DNA from: Halosegnis marinus
GTDB taxonomy: Archaea; Halobacteriota; Halobacteria; Halobacteriales; Haloarculaceae
DNA length: 64,000 nt
NCBI RefSeq assembly: GCF_029338355.1
Contig: NZ_CP119802.1
Coordinates: 1,302,001 to 1,366,000 of the forward strand
Reading direction: 5' to 3'
The number at the start of each line of letters is the position of its first letter. Within the stretch, counting starts at the first letter, position 1. The position numbers and the translations under genes are program-made. Shown here one piece after another: positions 42,454 to 52,100 of the stretch. The notes beneath the pieces were generated by a model, which was not told where the DNA came from, did no database searches, and saw only the letters and a program-made list of their open reading frames with translations.

Positions 42454-43464
42454 TCAGTCGTCGCCCGGGGCGAGTTCCGTCTCCGCGGCGTCGAGGTCGC
42501 CGCGGCGAACCGCCGCCCGCAGGCCGAGTTCGGCGACCGTCCCGCCGGCCTCGACCGTCCGCAGGACCGGGTCGAGCGCGCGGCCCAGCCGATAGGCCCC
42601 GGCGTCGGCGAGGTCGGCGTCGAGGCCGTGGGCGCGCTCGCGGACGGCTCCTCTCGCGTCCAGCGCGTCGTGGGCCGTCTCGGGGTCGGCGTCCCCGACC
42701 GCGACGGCGGTGGCCGTCTCCGCGACCGCGGCGGCGTCGCGCGCCAACGCCGTCACCGGCGCGACCGGGCCCTCGGGGTCCGCGGCCGCGACGCCCGCGA
42801 GCGACGCCGCGGCGTCGGCCACGCGTTCGAGTTCGCGGGCGACGGCCCGGAGGTCGAACAGTTCGGCCCGCGAGAGGCCGAGCGCGTCCGCCTCGTCCAG
42901 CCGCGCCAGCCCGCGCCCGACGTGGCGGTCCACCATCGCGAACAGTCGGCCCGTCTCGTCGTCGCGCTCCGCGACGCCCGGCGCGCCGTCGCCGTCGAGC
43001 GCCGCCGTCGCGTCGCGGTGCATCGACAGCGCCGTGTAGGAGAGCTGTCTGACCGACTGGCGCACCGACACTTCGTCGGGGTCGAGCAGCGCACGGAGGA
43101 CCAGGCGGTCGTCGGCCTCGGCGTCGAGCGCGACGCCGACGAAGCCGTTCGCCGTCCGCTCGACGGTCCGGCGGCCCTCGCGGGAGAACCCCGACGGGGC
43201 GACGAGTTCGAGCGTCTCGAACCCCGCGGCGTAAGCCGCCCGGAGGAGCCGTTCGAGTCGCCGCGGGTCCGTGCCGTCGACCGCGACGACGACGCGGGCG
43301 GTGGGGTCGTCGGCCCCGGTCGCCGGCTCGACGACCAGCCCCTCCGCGCAGGGGTCGAGGTGGACCGCGGTGCCGGCCGACAGGCCGACGCGTTCGGCCC
43401 ACGCTTTCGGGAGCGAGACGGTGTACGTGCCGCCGCCGACCCGTTGGACCTTTCGCCGCTCCAT
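42454..43464 (-). CDS. phosphate regulator with AbrB-like N-terminus and PhoU domain
   Basis: A 336-residue protein. Residues 1-45 are a SpoVT/AbrB-like DNA-binding swapped hairpin (QRVGGGTYTVSLPKAWAE). Residues 110-320 are PhoU-like three-helix bundles with ARELERVADAAASLAG, the second bundle being weaker. Haloarchaeal members are annotated as phosphate uptake regulators and may link DNA binding to phosphate status. It is the last gene of the pst operon and its ATG overlaps the phoU stop (ATGA). The frame extends 66 codons upstream, but those residues are Arg-rich shadow of phoU. Confidence 0.85.
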   Translation of the reverse strand: MERRKVQRVGGGTYTVSLPKAWAERVGLSAGTAVHLDPCAEGLVVEPATGADDPTARVVVAVDGTDPRRLERLLRAAYAAGFETLELVAPSGFSREGRRTVERTANGFVGVALDAEADDRLVLRALLDPDEVSVRQSVRQLSYTALSMHRDATAALDGDGAPGVAERDDETGRLFAMVDRHVGRGLARLDEADALGLSRAELFDLRAVARELERVADAAASLAGVAAADPEGPVAPVTALARDAAAVAETATAVAVGDADPETAHDALDARGAVRERAHGLDADLADAGAYRLGRALDPVLRTVEAGGTVAELGLRAAVRRGDLDAAETELAPGDD

Positions 43465-44132
43465 CAGCGAATCAGCTCCGGGTCGTTCTCGGCCATGTAG
43501 AGGGTTCGCGCGGCGACGTTGACGGCGTGGTCGCCGACGCGTTCGAGGTCGCGGACCGTGAGCAGCAGCCGCGACACGTCGTCGACGACGCGTTCGAGGT
43601 CCCACGCGTCGTCGCGCCCCTCCAACAGCTCCCGTGTCACCGTCTCGGAGGCGTGGAGACACAGCGCGTCGAGGTCGTCGTCGTCCGCGACGACGGCGCG
43701 ACAGGCCGCCGGGTCGCCCGTCGCGTAGGCGTCGAGCGCCCGGACGAGGAGGTCCCGGGCGGTCGCGCCGATGTCCCCGACGGCGACCTCCGGGCGGAAC
43801 GACCCCTCCGCCGCGAGCGCGTACCGGCCGAGGTTGGTCGCGAGGTCCGCGACCCGTTCGAGGTCCGTGAGTATCTTGAACGACGCCGCGACGAACCGGA
43901 GGTCCCCGGCGACGGGCTGTTGAAGCGCGAGCAGGTCGATGCAGTCGGACTCCAGCGCGAGGTAGCGGGCGTTCACCTCGTCGTCGCCGGCGACGACCGA
44001 CTCGGCGAGCGCGGGGTCGCCCGCGAGGAGGCTCTCCAGCCCGTCGTCGTAGCGGTCGACGACGAGGTCGCCCATCGCGAGCACGTCGTCGCGGAGCCGG
44101 TCCAGCGCCGCCTGGTACGTCTCGCGGGCCAT
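43464..44132 (-). CDS. phoU: phosphate transport accessory protein PhoU
   Basis: A 222-residue PhoU of two three-helix bundles. Metal-binding E/D-rich motifs are seen in ILTDLERVADLATNLGRYA (about 88-106) and LLLTVRDLERVGDHAVNVA (about 188-206). PhoU damps the Pst transporter and signals phosphate sufficiency. It starts two bases after the pstB stop and is followed by the AbrB-PhoU gene through an ATGA overlap. ATG 44132 is decided by family length; the longer frame upstream is a shadow of pstB. Confidence 0.92.
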   Translation of the reverse strand: MARETYQAALDRLRDDVLAMGDLVVDRYDDGLESLLAGDPALAESVVAGDDEVNARYLALESDCIDLLALQQPVAGDLRFVAASFKILTDLERVADLATNLGRYALAAEGSFRPEVAVGDIGATARDLLVRALDAYATGDPAACRAVVADDDDLDALCLHASETVTRELLEGRDDAWDLERVVDDVSRLLLTVRDLERVGDHAVNVAARTLYMAENDPELIR

Positions 44133-44134
44133 CC

Positions 44135-45043
44135 TCACCCGAACTTCCCGGTGATGTAGTCCTCGACGCGCCGGCTCCGGGGGTCCTCGAACACCTGGTC
44201 CGTCTCGCCGTACTCGACGAGTTCGCCGCCGGTGAGGAACACCGCGGTCTGGTCGGAGATGCGCGCCGCCTGCTGCATGTTGTGGGTGACGATGACGACC
44301 GTGTAGTGCTCCGAGAGCTGGTCGATGAGGTCCTCGATCTTCGAGGTGGCGATGGGGTCGAGCGCCGACGCCGGCTCGTCCATCAGGATGACCTCGGGGT
44401 CGACGGAGAGACAGCGGGCGATACAGAGCCGCTGTTGCTGGCCGCCCGAGAGCCCGAGCGCGTTGTCGTCGAGCCGGTCGGACACCTCGTCCCACAGCGC
44501 GGCGTCGCGCAGACACCGCTCGACGAGCTCCTCGCGCTCGTCCTCGTCGGAGCGGCCGAGCAGCCGCGCGAGCAGCCCCGTGTCGATGTCGCCGTGTTTC
44601 TCCGGGCCGTAGGAGATGTTCTCGCGGATGGACTTCGGGAACGGGTTCGGCGACTGGAACACCATGCCGACCCGCTTGCGCAGTTCGACGAGGTTGACGC
44701 CGTCCTGGTATATCTCCCGACCGTCGAGCTTCACGGAGCCCTCGATGCGGGCGCTCTTGACCCGGTCGTTCATCCGGTTGAGACACCGGAGGTAGGTGGA
44801 CTTCCCGCAGCCCGACGGCCCGATGAGCGCCGTCACGCTGTTCTCGGGTATCTCCATCGAGACTCCCTTGAGCGCGTGGTCGTCCCCGTAGTACACGTCG
44901 AGGTCCTCGACGGCGAGCTTCGGGTCGCCCGCGAACTCGTACTCGCGCCACTCCTCGCGGACGCGCTCGTCCGTCTCGCCGGCGGTCGTCTCGGTCGGTC
45001 GCTCGGTGTCCGTCGTTTCGGTCTGTCGTGTCGTCTCGCTCAT
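44135..45043 (-). CDS. pstB: phosphate ABC transporter ATP-binding protein PstB
   Basis: A 302-residue ABC ATPase. After an acidic, Thr-rich N-terminal extension of about 40 residues come Walker [10 protein letters not shown] (about 74), a Q-loop [12 protein letters not shown], signature [15 protein letters not shown], Walker [13 protein letters not shown] and the switch THNMQQA. The length beyond the usual 255-260 residues comes from the extension and an insert [12 protein letters not shown]. It powers high-affinity phosphate uptake with PstA, PstC and PstS. Confidence 0.95.
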   Translation of the reverse strand: MSETTRQTETTDTERPTETTAGETDERVREEWREYEFAGDPKLAVEDLDVYYGDDHALKGVSMEIPENSVTALIGPSGCGKSTYLRCLNRMNDRVKSARIEGSVKLDGREIYQDGVNLVELRKRVGMVFQSPNPFPKSIRENISYGPEKHGDIDTGLLARLLGRSDEDEREELVERCLRDAALWDEVSDRLDDNALGLSGGQQQRLCIARCLSVDPEVILMDEPASALDPIATSKIEDLIDQLSEHYTVVIVTHNMQQAARISDQTAVFLTGGELVEYGETDQVFEDPRSRRVEDYITGKFG

Positions 45044-45045
45044 TG

Positions 45046-46719
45046 TCAGTCGTGTCGTAGCTTGCTGCGGAAGTAGTAGCGCGCGCCGATGCCCACGGCG
45101 TAGAAGGAGAGGACGACGACGAGCAGCACGAGCGCCGTCGCCCACCGGAACGTCTCGATGTCCTCCAGCCCCGACGACCGGCCGACGCCGGCCGTGATGA
45201 GGCCGTACAGCTGGTAGGGGAGGGCCGAGGTAGCCTGCAACAGCGCCTCGTTGGCGACGAACGGCGGTCCCCACGACAGCTCGAAGCCGCCGATGACGTC
45301 CGCGCGCTGTTGTGCGCCGAGGAACGGCGCGCTCGTCATGGTCAGCAGGATTGGGGCCGTCTCGCCGGCGATGCGGCCGACGCCGAGGATGATTCCCGTG
45401 ACGACCCCCGGCAGGGCGGCGGGCAGCACGACGCTGCGGACGGTCTGCCACTTCGAGACCCCCAGCGCCGCGCTCGCGTCGCGGTACTCGTCGGGGACGG
45501 CGAGCATCGCCTCCCGGCTCGTGATGACGACGAGCGGCAGCAGCATGAAGGCGAGCGTCAACATCCCCGCGAGCAGCGACTTCGTGTTGCCGAACCGCGG
45601 CACGAGGAAGGCCGCGCCGAACAGCCCGAACACGATGGACGGGGTCGACCACAGCCCGTTGGTCGCCACCTCGACGACCTGCGTGAAACGGCCGCGCTCG
45701 GCGTACTCGGTGAGGAACACCGCCGCGCCGATGCCGAGCGGCACCGCGAACAGCACCGAGCCGACGACGAGCCACACCGTGCCGACGATGGCCGGGAGCA
45801 CGCCGTTGAAGTCGTTCGTCAGGCCGACGCCGTTCATCACGAACGGCCAGTCGACGGGCCAGACGACGGTGAACAGTTCGACGCCGAACAGGCCGACCGT
45901 CGTCGCCGGGCCGACGCCCAGCCCGACGCGGAAGCCGTCCATCATCGGGGTGAATCCCTGCAGGACGGTGAACCCGACCAGCACGAACAACACCAGCACG
46001 ATGGAGACGGCGTTCAGGTAGACGAGCGTGTACGCGCCCGTGTGGCGGCCGCGGGCGCCGAAGCCGGCGTACGCCTTCGCCGACGCCCAGCCGCACAGCA
46101 GGGCACACAGAAGCGTCACGACCGGCACCACGAACTCGGCGACGAATATCGCCGTGTAGGACGACGGGAAGCCGAGGTCCCACGTCCACCCCGGCTCGAT
46201 GACGCCGAAGGCGAACACCGCGCCCGTCACCACGGTCAACAGGCCCACCGGCACCGTCGAGCCGACGTCCTCGCGGGTGAGCGTCGAGGCGAGGAGGGCG
46301 GCCGCGCCGACGACCGTCGCCGACGCCGCCCACGCGACGGTGTCGAAGCCGAGCGTCTGGGAGGTGAACAGCCCCGCCGCGGCGAACCACAGCCCGCCGA
46401 AGACGACGCCGACCACCAGTCCGGCGCTCGCGCGCGGCTCCGTCTCCACGTAGCCGAGCCGGGAGCCGAGGCCGAAGGTCGTCACCGCGCCGCCGAGCAG
46501 TATCAGGAGCCCGCCGAGCAGGACGACCGTCGAGACGCCGGCCAGGGGGGCGGTGAGCGAGACGACCTCGAACAGCGCCGCCAGCCCGAGCGCGAACAGT
46601 ATCGCCGCCAGCCCCACCGCGGCGGCCGCGACCGCGCCCGTGCCGGTCGTGTCGCCGGCGACGAGGTCGTCGCGGGCCGTGTCGGTCGTCACGAGGTCCT
46701 CGCGCGTCTCGCCCGACAT
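45046..46719 (-). CDS. pstA: phosphate ABC transporter permease PstA
   Basis: A 557-residue permease, nearly twice the bacterial size. The C-terminal 300 residues are the usual PstA domain with six helices and the ATPase-contact loop [19 protein letters not shown], followed by [11 protein letters not shown]. The N-terminal half adds about six further hydrophobic segments, a layout known from other haloarchaeal PstA proteins but of unknown purpose. It ends two bases before the pstB start, and its first base overlaps the end of pstC. Confidence 0.92.
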   Translation of the reverse strand: MSGETREDLVTTDTARDDLVAGDTTGTGAVAAAAVGLAAILFALGLAALFEVVSLTAPLAGVSTVVLLGGLLILLGGAVTTFGLGSRLGYVETEPRASAGLVVGVVFGGLWFAAAGLFTSQTLGFDTVAWAASATVVGAAALLASTLTREDVGSTVPVGLLTVVTGAVFAFGVIEPGWTWDLGFPSSYTAIFVAEFVVPVVTLLCALLCGWASAKAYAGFGARGRHTGAYTLVYLNAVSIVLVLFVLVGFTVLQGFTPMMDGFRVGLGVGPATTVGLFGVELFTVVWPVDWPFVMNGVGLTNDFNGVLPAIVGTVWLVVGSVLFAVPLGIGAAVFLTEYAERGRFTQVVEVATNGLWSTPSIVFGLFGAAFLVPRFGNTKSLLAGMLTLAFMLLPLVVITSREAMLAVPDEYRDASAALGVSKWQTVRSVVLPAALPGVVTGIILGVGRIAGETAPILLTMTSAPFLGAQQRADVIGGFELSWGPPFVANEALLQATSALPYQLYGLITAGVGRSSGLEDIETFRWATALVLLVVVLSFYAVGIGARYYFRSKLRHD

Positions 46720-47846
46720 CAGGTGTCACCCCCGAGCTTGCTGCGCATCCGCCACTCGACGTACTGGGAGCCGATGGAGAGCACCAGCACGGTGATGAAG
46801 AGGATGACCCCGGCCGCGAACAGCGCGGACAGCTGGAGGCCGTCCGCCTCGCCGTAGTTCGAGGCGATGAGCGAGGTGAGCGTCCCCTGGCCGTAGAAGA
46901 CGTTGTACAGCGGCTCCGTCAGCCGCGGGACGTTCCGGAGCATCACGGTCGCGGCCATCGTCTCGCCGATGGCGCGACCGACGCCGAGCAGGACCGCCGC
47001 GGAGACACCCGAGAACGCCGCCGGCAGGGTGATGGAGGTCATCGTCTGCCAGTCGGTCGTCCCCATCGCCAGCGAGCCGGACTTCATCGACTCCGGCACC
47101 GACGAGAGCGCGTCCTCCGCGACCGAGACCACGGTCGGGAGCGCCATCAGCCCGACCATGACGCCGACGAACAGGTAGGTGCCCTGGCCGACGAGCCGGA
47201 ACTGCTCGGAGGCCCAGGGGCTCAGGACGGTGAAGCCGATGAAGCCGTAGACGATGGAGGGAATCCCGGCGAGTATCTCGACGCCCGGCTTCACGACCTC
47301 GCGCACGGCCGAGGGCGCTATCTCCGAGAGGAACAGCGCCGCCGCGACCCCCAGCGGGCCGGCGACGGCCGTCGCGATGAGCGTGACGAGCAGCGTCCCG
47401 TGGATGAGCGGCACCATCGAGTACCGGATGGGCGAGGAGACCGCCTCCCAGCGGGTCTCGACGAACATCCTGACGGCGGGCACCTCGACGCCGGCGACGA
47501 CGACGCTCTCGTAGCGGAACACCGGTATCGCCTCGACGAAGATGTACACCGTGATCAGAAGCAGTATCAGGACGGTCGACACCGTGGTCGTGAACGCGAG
47601 CGCCTTCGCGGTCAGTTCCTGGTGCTCGACCCACCCGTAGCCCGCGGAGAGGAGAAAGAGGGCGAACGGGAGCGCCGTGAGCGGCGAGGCCAGCACGAAG
47701 CCGGCCAGCGCCGCGAGCAGCGACGCGCCCATGACGACGACGGCCGCGACGGCCGCCCGCGGCTCGTCCGCGAGGCTGTCGCGGACGCGCCGGCCGGTGT
47801 CGGCCGCCGCGCGGACCCCTCCCCTCGCTCGGTTCGATAGAGACAT
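46719..47846 (-). CDS. pstC: phosphate ABC transporter permease PstC
   Basis: A 375-residue permease with about eight hydrophobic segments: two N-terminal (about 30-80) and six in the transport domain. The ATPase-contact loop reads [20 protein letters not shown], followed by [12 protein letters not shown]. It pairs with PstA to form the phosphate channel. It lies 49 bases downstream of pstS, a short gap without a recognisable terminator, so the operon continues. Confidence 0.93.
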   Translation of the reverse strand: MSLSNRARGGVRAAADTGRRVRDSLADEPRAAVAAVVVMGASLLAALAGFVLASPLTALPFALFLLSAGYGWVEHQELTAKALAFTTTVSTVLILLLITVYIFVEAIPVFRYESVVVAGVEVPAVRMFVETRWEAVSSPIRYSMVPLIHGTLLVTLIATAVAGPLGVAAALFLSEIAPSAVREVVKPGVEILAGIPSIVYGFIGFTVLSPWASEQFRLVGQGTYLFVGVMVGLMALPTVVSVAEDALSSVPESMKSGSLAMGTTDWQTMTSITLPAAFSGVSAAVLLGVGRAIGETMAATVMLRNVPRLTEPLYNVFYGQGTLTSLIASNYGEADGLQLSALFAAGVILFITVLVLSIGSQYVEWRMRSKLGGDT

Positions 47847-47895
47847 CGTGGATGTGTGGTGGTACGGTCGGAAAGACGGGAGACGGACCGCCGCC

Positions 47896-49083
47896 TCAGT
47901 TGGCCTGCGCCGGGAGCTTCTCGAACTCGGCCTCGATGTCGCTCGTGGGGAGCGGGATGTAGTCCACGCCCTCGACGAACAGCGTCTGGCCGAACTCGGT
48001 GAGGAACATGTTGATGAACGCGGCCTCGCGCATGTCCGTCCCCTCCGGCGTGTCCTCGGTTATCTTCGTGTACTGGTGGAGGTCGCGGTTGAGCGGGTAC
48101 TCGCTGTCGAAGATGGTGTTCTCCGCGTCGCGGGAGGTCTCGTACACCGTCCCCTCGAAGTTGATGGCGACGGGACGGACCTGCGGCCCCGTGAAGGAGA
48201 GGGCCATGTACGCGATGGCGCCCTCGTTGTTCTGGACCGCGGTGGCGACCTGCTGGTTCTGGCCGAACCGCGTGTCGACCTCCATCTCGGCGTCCGCGCT
48301 GCCGAGCATGTTGAGCCGGAAGGAGGTGTCCGTGCCGGACCCCTCGGCGCGGCCGATGACGAATATCTCCTGGTCCGGGCCGCCGACCTCGCTCCAGTTC
48401 GTGATGTCGCCCTGGTAGATGCCGCGGATCTGCTCGCCCGTGAGCTGTTCGATGCCCGCGTCGTAGATGTCGGAACTGACGACGACCGGCTGGCCGTCGC
48501 GGCCGAGGACGTGGTCGACGACCTCCTCGTCGGCGCGCGACTGGTCCCAGCCGAGCTCGGCCGTGATGGGACCCGAGGAGTTACCGATGTCCACGAGGCC
48601 GTCGACGACCGACTGACAGCCCGTCCCCGAGTGGCTCAGGCCGATACGGGTCGCGAACGGCGGCGTCGCCTGCTGTCCCGTCGGCTCGAAGCCGTAGAGG
48701 CTCGCGAAGTAGTCGGCGAGGCGCGTGTCCGACGCGCCGTTGCTCGCCAGTTCGTCCCAGCCGGGCACCGTGTTACCCTCCTCGGCGTTCGTCCCCCAGT
48801 ACTCGCCGTCGTCGCTCGGCGGGTTGGAGTTCCAGTACGAGGAGCCCGTGTTCGCGATGGGGTACACCGTCGAGGACCCCTCGGCCGTCACGTCGGCGAC
48901 GGAGTCGCCGGAGCCGCCGGAGTCGTCCGAACTCCCGCTCCCCGACCCCCCGGAGCCGCCGTCGTCCTCGTCGGTCCCGGTGCCGCCCGTACACCCCGCC
49001 AGCCCCGCCGCGCCGACCACGCTCGACGTGAGCAGGAACTTACGCCGCGATACGTCGCCAGACCGCTTCGGCTCGCTTGCCAT
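47896..49083 (-). CDS. pstS: phosphate-binding lipoprotein PstS
   Basis: A 395-residue substrate-binding protein. The N-terminus has a Tat-type motif SRRKFLLTSS and a lipobox GLAGC (Cys about 29), so it is exported folded and lipid-anchored, the usual haloarchaeal pattern. A Gly/Ser/Asp linker spans 30-60. The binding domain has TAEGSSTVYPI (about 64), IGRAEGSGTDTSFRLN (about 244-259) and IAYMALSF. It captures phosphate outside the cell and hands it to PstC/PstA. Start ATG 49083 is chosen over the preceding GTG. Its promoter lies inside a palindrome. Confidence 0.95.
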   Translation of the reverse strand: MASEPKRSGDVSRRKFLLTSSVVGAAGLAGCTGGTGTDEDDGGSGGSGSGSSDDSGGSGDSVADVTAEGSSTVYPIANTGSSYWNSNPPSDDGEYWGTNAEEGNTVPGWDELASNGASDTRLADYFASLYGFEPTGQQATPPFATRIGLSHSGTGCQSVVDGLVDIGNSSGPITAELGWDQSRADEEVVDHVLGRDGQPVVVSSDIYDAGIEQLTGEQIRGIYQGDITNWSEVGGPDQEIFVIGRAEGSGTDTSFRLNMLGSADAEMEVDTRFGQNQQVATAVQNNEGAIAYMALSFTGPQVRPVAINFEGTVYETSRDAENTIFDSEYPLNRDLHQYTKITEDTPEGTDMREAAFINMFLTEFGQTLFVEGVDYIPLPTSDIEAEFEKLPAQAN

Positions 49084-49111
49084 CACCCGAGTGGTGCCGA
49101 GAACCGACTAA

Positions 49112-49130
49112 AGCGGTTTATAATACCGCT
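49112..49130 (-). promoter_or_regulatory. pstS promoter: TATA box embedded in a palindrome
   Basis: AGCGGT and ACCGCT flank the 7-base A/T core TTATAAT, which acts as the TATA box (read TTATAA on the minus strand too). The centre is 38 bases from the pstS ATG. A protein bound to the palindrome would compete directly with the basal factor TBP, giving repression in high phosphate. The placement is seen; the phosphate response is inference. Confidence 0.5.
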
Positions 49131-49270
49131 ATCGGGCGATACGGCCTGCTGGGGTGGGACGGGTATTACGGGCGAGCCGACGGGTGCGGTATATAGCTCA
49201 CCCGACCGCTCGGGACGGCGATAGACGCCTCTTAGGAGGGTACATCCATCTCGGGCGGCCACCGTCGCCC

Positions 49271-50191
49271 ATGAGGGAGGACGGACTCGTTGGCCGGTCG
49301 GTCGAGGAGGTGGTCGCCGCCGTGGCGGACGAGGACGGCCCGACCCCGGACCGCGTGCGCGAGGCGCTCGACCCCGTCGTCGAGGACGGCCGCGTCACCC
49401 GCGACGCCGTCGAAGCGGCCGTCACCGACACCGCGATGGTGGTCTCGACCGCGGAGACGCGCACCGAGCGCGCGGTCCACGCCTTCGCGGACGCCCGGGA
49501 GGCGGCCGCACCCGTCGCCGACGTGGACACGGTCGCCGCCCGCCTCGACGGGTACGCGGCGCGGCTCGACGCCGTCGAGGAGCGGTCGGCGAACCTCACC
49601 GACGACCTCGCGCGCCCGGTCGGCCGTCTCGACGGCGACGAGGTGTACGACCTCGCCGTCGAGGTCCGCGAGGTCGCCTCGCACGCGCAGGGGGTCGTAC
49701 GGACGGCCGACGACCTCGCCTTCGACCTCGACGAGTTCGAGTCGTGGCTCGCCAACCCGTCGCGGCGCCACGACGAGTTCGGGGGCGACGCCGACCTCGT
49801 CGCGGAGTCGGTCGCGGACCTCGAAGCCGCCGCCGACGCCGTCCCCGACGCCGACGACCCCGCCGCCGAGTGGGCGGACGCGACCATGCGCGTGCGCGTC
49901 CTCGACCTGGTCGTGCGCGACCTCGCGGCCGAACTCGACGACCTCCACACGCTCGCCGACGGGGACGCGACCGTGCCCGCCGACCTCGACGAGCGCGTCG
50001 CCGACCTCGACGAGCGTACGGACGCGCTCGCGGAGCGGCTGTCGGCGGCCGCCGAACCCTCCTACCGGGACCGGTTCGGCGACGACGTCGCCGCGCTCGC
50101 GGAGGCGCTGTCGGCGTTCGAGGCCCCGGTGGACTGGGCCGCCGTCGAGGCGACGCTGGACGACCGCCGGGCGGCCGCGTTCGGCGGCTAG
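49271..50191 (+). CDS. coiled-coil 'halo transducer'-like protein
   Basis: A 306-residue acidic, helix-rich protein without membrane segments. N-terminal SVEEVVAAVADEDGPTPDRV resembles a winged-helix-like unit, followed by long coiled coils such as LDGYAARLDAVEERSANLTD and DERVADLDERTDALAERLSA. From memory, haloarchaeal genomes carry a similar protein next to pst genes, annotated halo transducer protein, of unknown function; true transducer signalling motifs are not visible. It is divergent from pstS with a 187-base gap that holds the pstS palindrome and no other feature I can name. Confidence 0.72.
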   Translation: MREDGLVGRSVEEVVAAVADEDGPTPDRVREALDPVVEDGRVTRDAVEAAVTDTAMVVSTAETRTERAVHAFADAREAAAPVADVDTVAARLDGYAARLDAVEERSANLTDDLARPVGRLDGDEVYDLAVEVREVASHAQGVVRTADDLAFDLDEFESWLANPSRRHDEFGGDADLVAESVADLEAAADAVPDADDPAAEWADATMRVRVLDLVVRDLAAELDDLHTLADGDATVPADLDERVADLDERTDALAERLSAAAEPSYRDRFGDDVAALAEALSAFEAPVDWAAVEATLDDRRAAAFGG

Positions 50192-50889
50192 TCCTCGGTC
50201 GTCCACGCCGGCCGCTCGACGGTCGTCTCCCCGACGGCGACCACGCGATGGCGTATCTCGACGCGCACGAACTCCCCGCGGAACGGCGCGTCGTAGGCGA
50301 CCCGGACCGACTCGACGAGCCCCGACTCCGCGACCGTCACGCGCGCGGTGACGTTCCGTGGGTCGCCGACCGAGAAGGCGACCGGGTTCCCCGACAGCGT
50401 CAGGTCGCCGGCCGACCGGAGCACCGCGCCGCCGTCGGTCGGCTCGGCGCGGAACTCCCCGGCGCGAAGCAGCCGCCCGCGCAACTCCGTCAGGAGGGCG
50501 TAGTGTCGCGGCTCGCTCGGGAGGCGCCCGCGCTCGATGCGGGTCCCGTCGGGCGCGTACGTACGGACGTACACCGCCGACCCGTTCGTCCAGACCTCGC
50601 CGCGGCCGACGACCGCGCCCAGCCGCGCCGACTCGGTGATGTCGAGCCGCTGGTACGCCGCCGTCCCGTTCGCGTCGCGCACGCGGTCGGCGCGGGTCGT
50701 CCAGCCGTCCCCGCGGACCGTGACGTTCCGCACCACCCGGTAGCTCGTCGCGTCGCGAACGCGGGCGTCCGCCGCGAGCAGGCGGTCGGCGTCGACCGCG
50801 CCCTCGACCGTCACGCCGGGCGCGTCGCCCCCGGCGAAGGAGCCACAGCCGGCCAGCGCGACGAGGACGAGGAGGAGGGCCCGGTACAC
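50188..50889 (-). CDS. secreted lipoprotein, DUF7537-like
   Basis: A 233-residue lipoprotein. A short signal peptide LLLVLVALAGC ends in a lipobox with Cys at 15, preceded by only MYRA and so probably exported by Sec rather than Tat. The mature part is beta-rich (TSYRVVRNVTVRGDGWTTRA, VWTNGSAVYVRTYAPDG) and ends in a polar tail. It resembles haloarchaeal outer-face lipoproteins of unknown function. The stop overlaps the convergent coiled-coil gene by four bases. Confidence 0.75.
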   Translation of the reverse strand: MYRALLLVLVALAGCGSFAGGDAPGVTVEGAVDADRLLAADARVRDATSYRVVRNVTVRGDGWTTRADRVRDANGTAAYQRLDITESARLGAVVGRGEVWTNGSAVYVRTYAPDGTRIERGRLPSEPRHYALLTELRGRLLRAGEFRAEPTDGGAVLRSAGDLTLSGNPVAFSVGDPRNVTARVTVAESGLVESVRVAYDAPFRGEFVRVEIRHRVVAVGETTVERPAWTTED

Positions 50890-50974
50890 GGACGGGTCAC
50901 GGGGTGGCGACGACTTAGTCCCTCGCGCCTGTCGCCACCCGAACGGGTAAGACGCAGGCGTTCAAGATGCGTGT

Positions 50975-51421
50975 ATGCTCGAAGCCGGCGACGCGGCGCC
51001 CGAGGTCAGTGCGCAGAACCAGGACGGGGAGACGGTGACGCCCGACTTCGGCCGGACGACGGTCGTCTACTTCTACCCGAAGGACTTCACCGGGGGGTGT
51101 ACCATCGAGGCCAACGAGTTCCAGGACGCCCTCCCCGAGTACGAGGACGCGGGCGTGACGGTGTACGGCGTCTCGATGGACGGCGTGGAGAGCCACGCCG
51201 ACTTCGCCGACGAACACGGCCTGGAGTTCGACCTGCTCGCCGACCCGGACGGCGAGGTGGCCGCGGCGTTCGGCATCGACACCGACGAGGGGTACACCGA
51301 CCGGCTGACGTTCCTGCTCGCCGACGGCGAGGTCGTCGCGACCTACGACCCCGAACTCGCGGAGCCGAAGGGGCACGCCCGCGAGGTGCTCGACGACGCG
51401 CGCGAGCACGCGGCCGCCTGA
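50975..51421 (+). CDS. peroxiredoxin (BCP/PrxQ type), single catalytic Cys
   Basis: A 148-residue peroxiredoxin that reduces hydrogen and organic peroxides. The active site is YPKDFTGGCTIEANEF (peroxidatic Cys at about 43), where the usual P before GCT is Gly. No resolving Cys five residues later, the hallmark of PrxQ, is present, so reduction may need an external thiol such as the thioredoxin encoded 130 bases away. The C-terminal YDPELAEPKGHAREVLD is the alpha-5 region. It stands alone on the plus strand. Confidence 0.87.
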   Translation: MLEAGDAAPEVSAQNQDGETVTPDFGRTTVVYFYPKDFTGGCTIEANEFQDALPEYEDAGVTVYGVSMDGVESHADFADEHGLEFDLLADPDGEVAAAFGIDTDEGYTDRLTFLLADGEVVATYDPELAEPKGHAREVLDDAREHAAA

Positions 51422-51486
51422 CCCGGACCTGACACGCTCTTGCGTTCGAGGCCCTACAGCGGAGTACGAGCGGCGCTGACCGGTTC

Positions 51487-51552
51487 ATGCTCGCCGGCGT
51501 GATGCTGGTGTTCCTCGCCCTGCTCGCGGGGCTCGTTCCCGCGCTCCTCTAG
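51487..51552 (+). CDS. possible 21-residue hydrophobic membrane peptide
   Basis: MLAGVMLVFLALLAGLVPALL would form a single short transmembrane helix. It lies 65 bases after the peroxiredoxin stop and overlaps the stop of the convergent thioredoxin gene by three bases. Only its composition supports it: no SD, no clear TATA box. It could be a chance ORF in GC-rich DNA. Confidence 0.3.
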   Translation: MLAGVMLVFLALLAGLVPALL

Positions 51553-51947
51553 GCGTACTGCTCGACGAGGCGGTCGAGCGTCTCGCGCTGCTGGAGCCCC
51601 GTGAGCTGTTGGACCTGCTCGCCGTCGGCGAAATACAGCAGGTTCGGGATGCCGCGCACGCCGTAGGCCGACGCGAGCGCCTGGTTCTCGTCCACGTCCA
51701 CCTTCGCCACGGTCACGTCCGTCTCGGCGGCGAACGCCTCCAGCGTGGGGTTCATCATCTGACACGGGCCACACCAGTCGGCGTGGAAGTCAACGAGCAG
51801 GCGGTCGTGTTCCGCGACGGCGGCGTCCAGTTCGGCCTCGCCGTTCAGGTGGATGGGCTCGCCCGGCGACTCCCCCTTCGATTCGAGTTCGGCGCGCTTC
51901 TCCTCGCGGATGGCGTCCAGTTCGCTGTCGGTATCGCTCTCGCTCAT
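51549..51947 (-). CDS. thioredoxin
   Basis: A 132-residue thioredoxin. A charged N-terminal extension of 40 residues precedes the fold; the redox site DWCGPCQMMNP is at about 58-68 and the cis-Pro loop is RGIPNLLYF (about 98). It donates electrons to enzymes such as peroxiredoxins in the cytoplasm. The neighbouring BCP-type peroxiredoxin lacks a resolving Cys and would be a logical client, though this is inference. Convergent with the upstream gene region. Confidence 0.92.
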   Translation of the reverse strand: MSESDTDSELDAIREEKRAELESKGESPGEPIHLNGEAELDAAVAEHDRLLVDFHADWCGPCQMMNPTLEAFAAETDVTVAKVDVDENQALASAYGVRGIPNLLYFADGEQVQQLTGLQQRETLDRLVEQYA

Positions 51948-52100
51948 ACCCGCCCTACGGGGCCGGGCTACGTCAATCCTCAGGCAACCGTTCGGTAACC
52001 GGGTACGCGCCGGCTCACCGAATCGACCGAAAACACCGTGCTAAGTGGTGTCAAACACCTCGATTCGGCCCCAAGCGGTTTACGGCGGCCCTGAGAGTTC

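Noticed and set aside
42900-43660. Upstream Arg-rich extensions of the AbrB-PhoU protein and of phoU
   Set aside because: The extensions read through the neighbouring genes in other frames; inner ATG codons with ATGA overlaps fit the operon.
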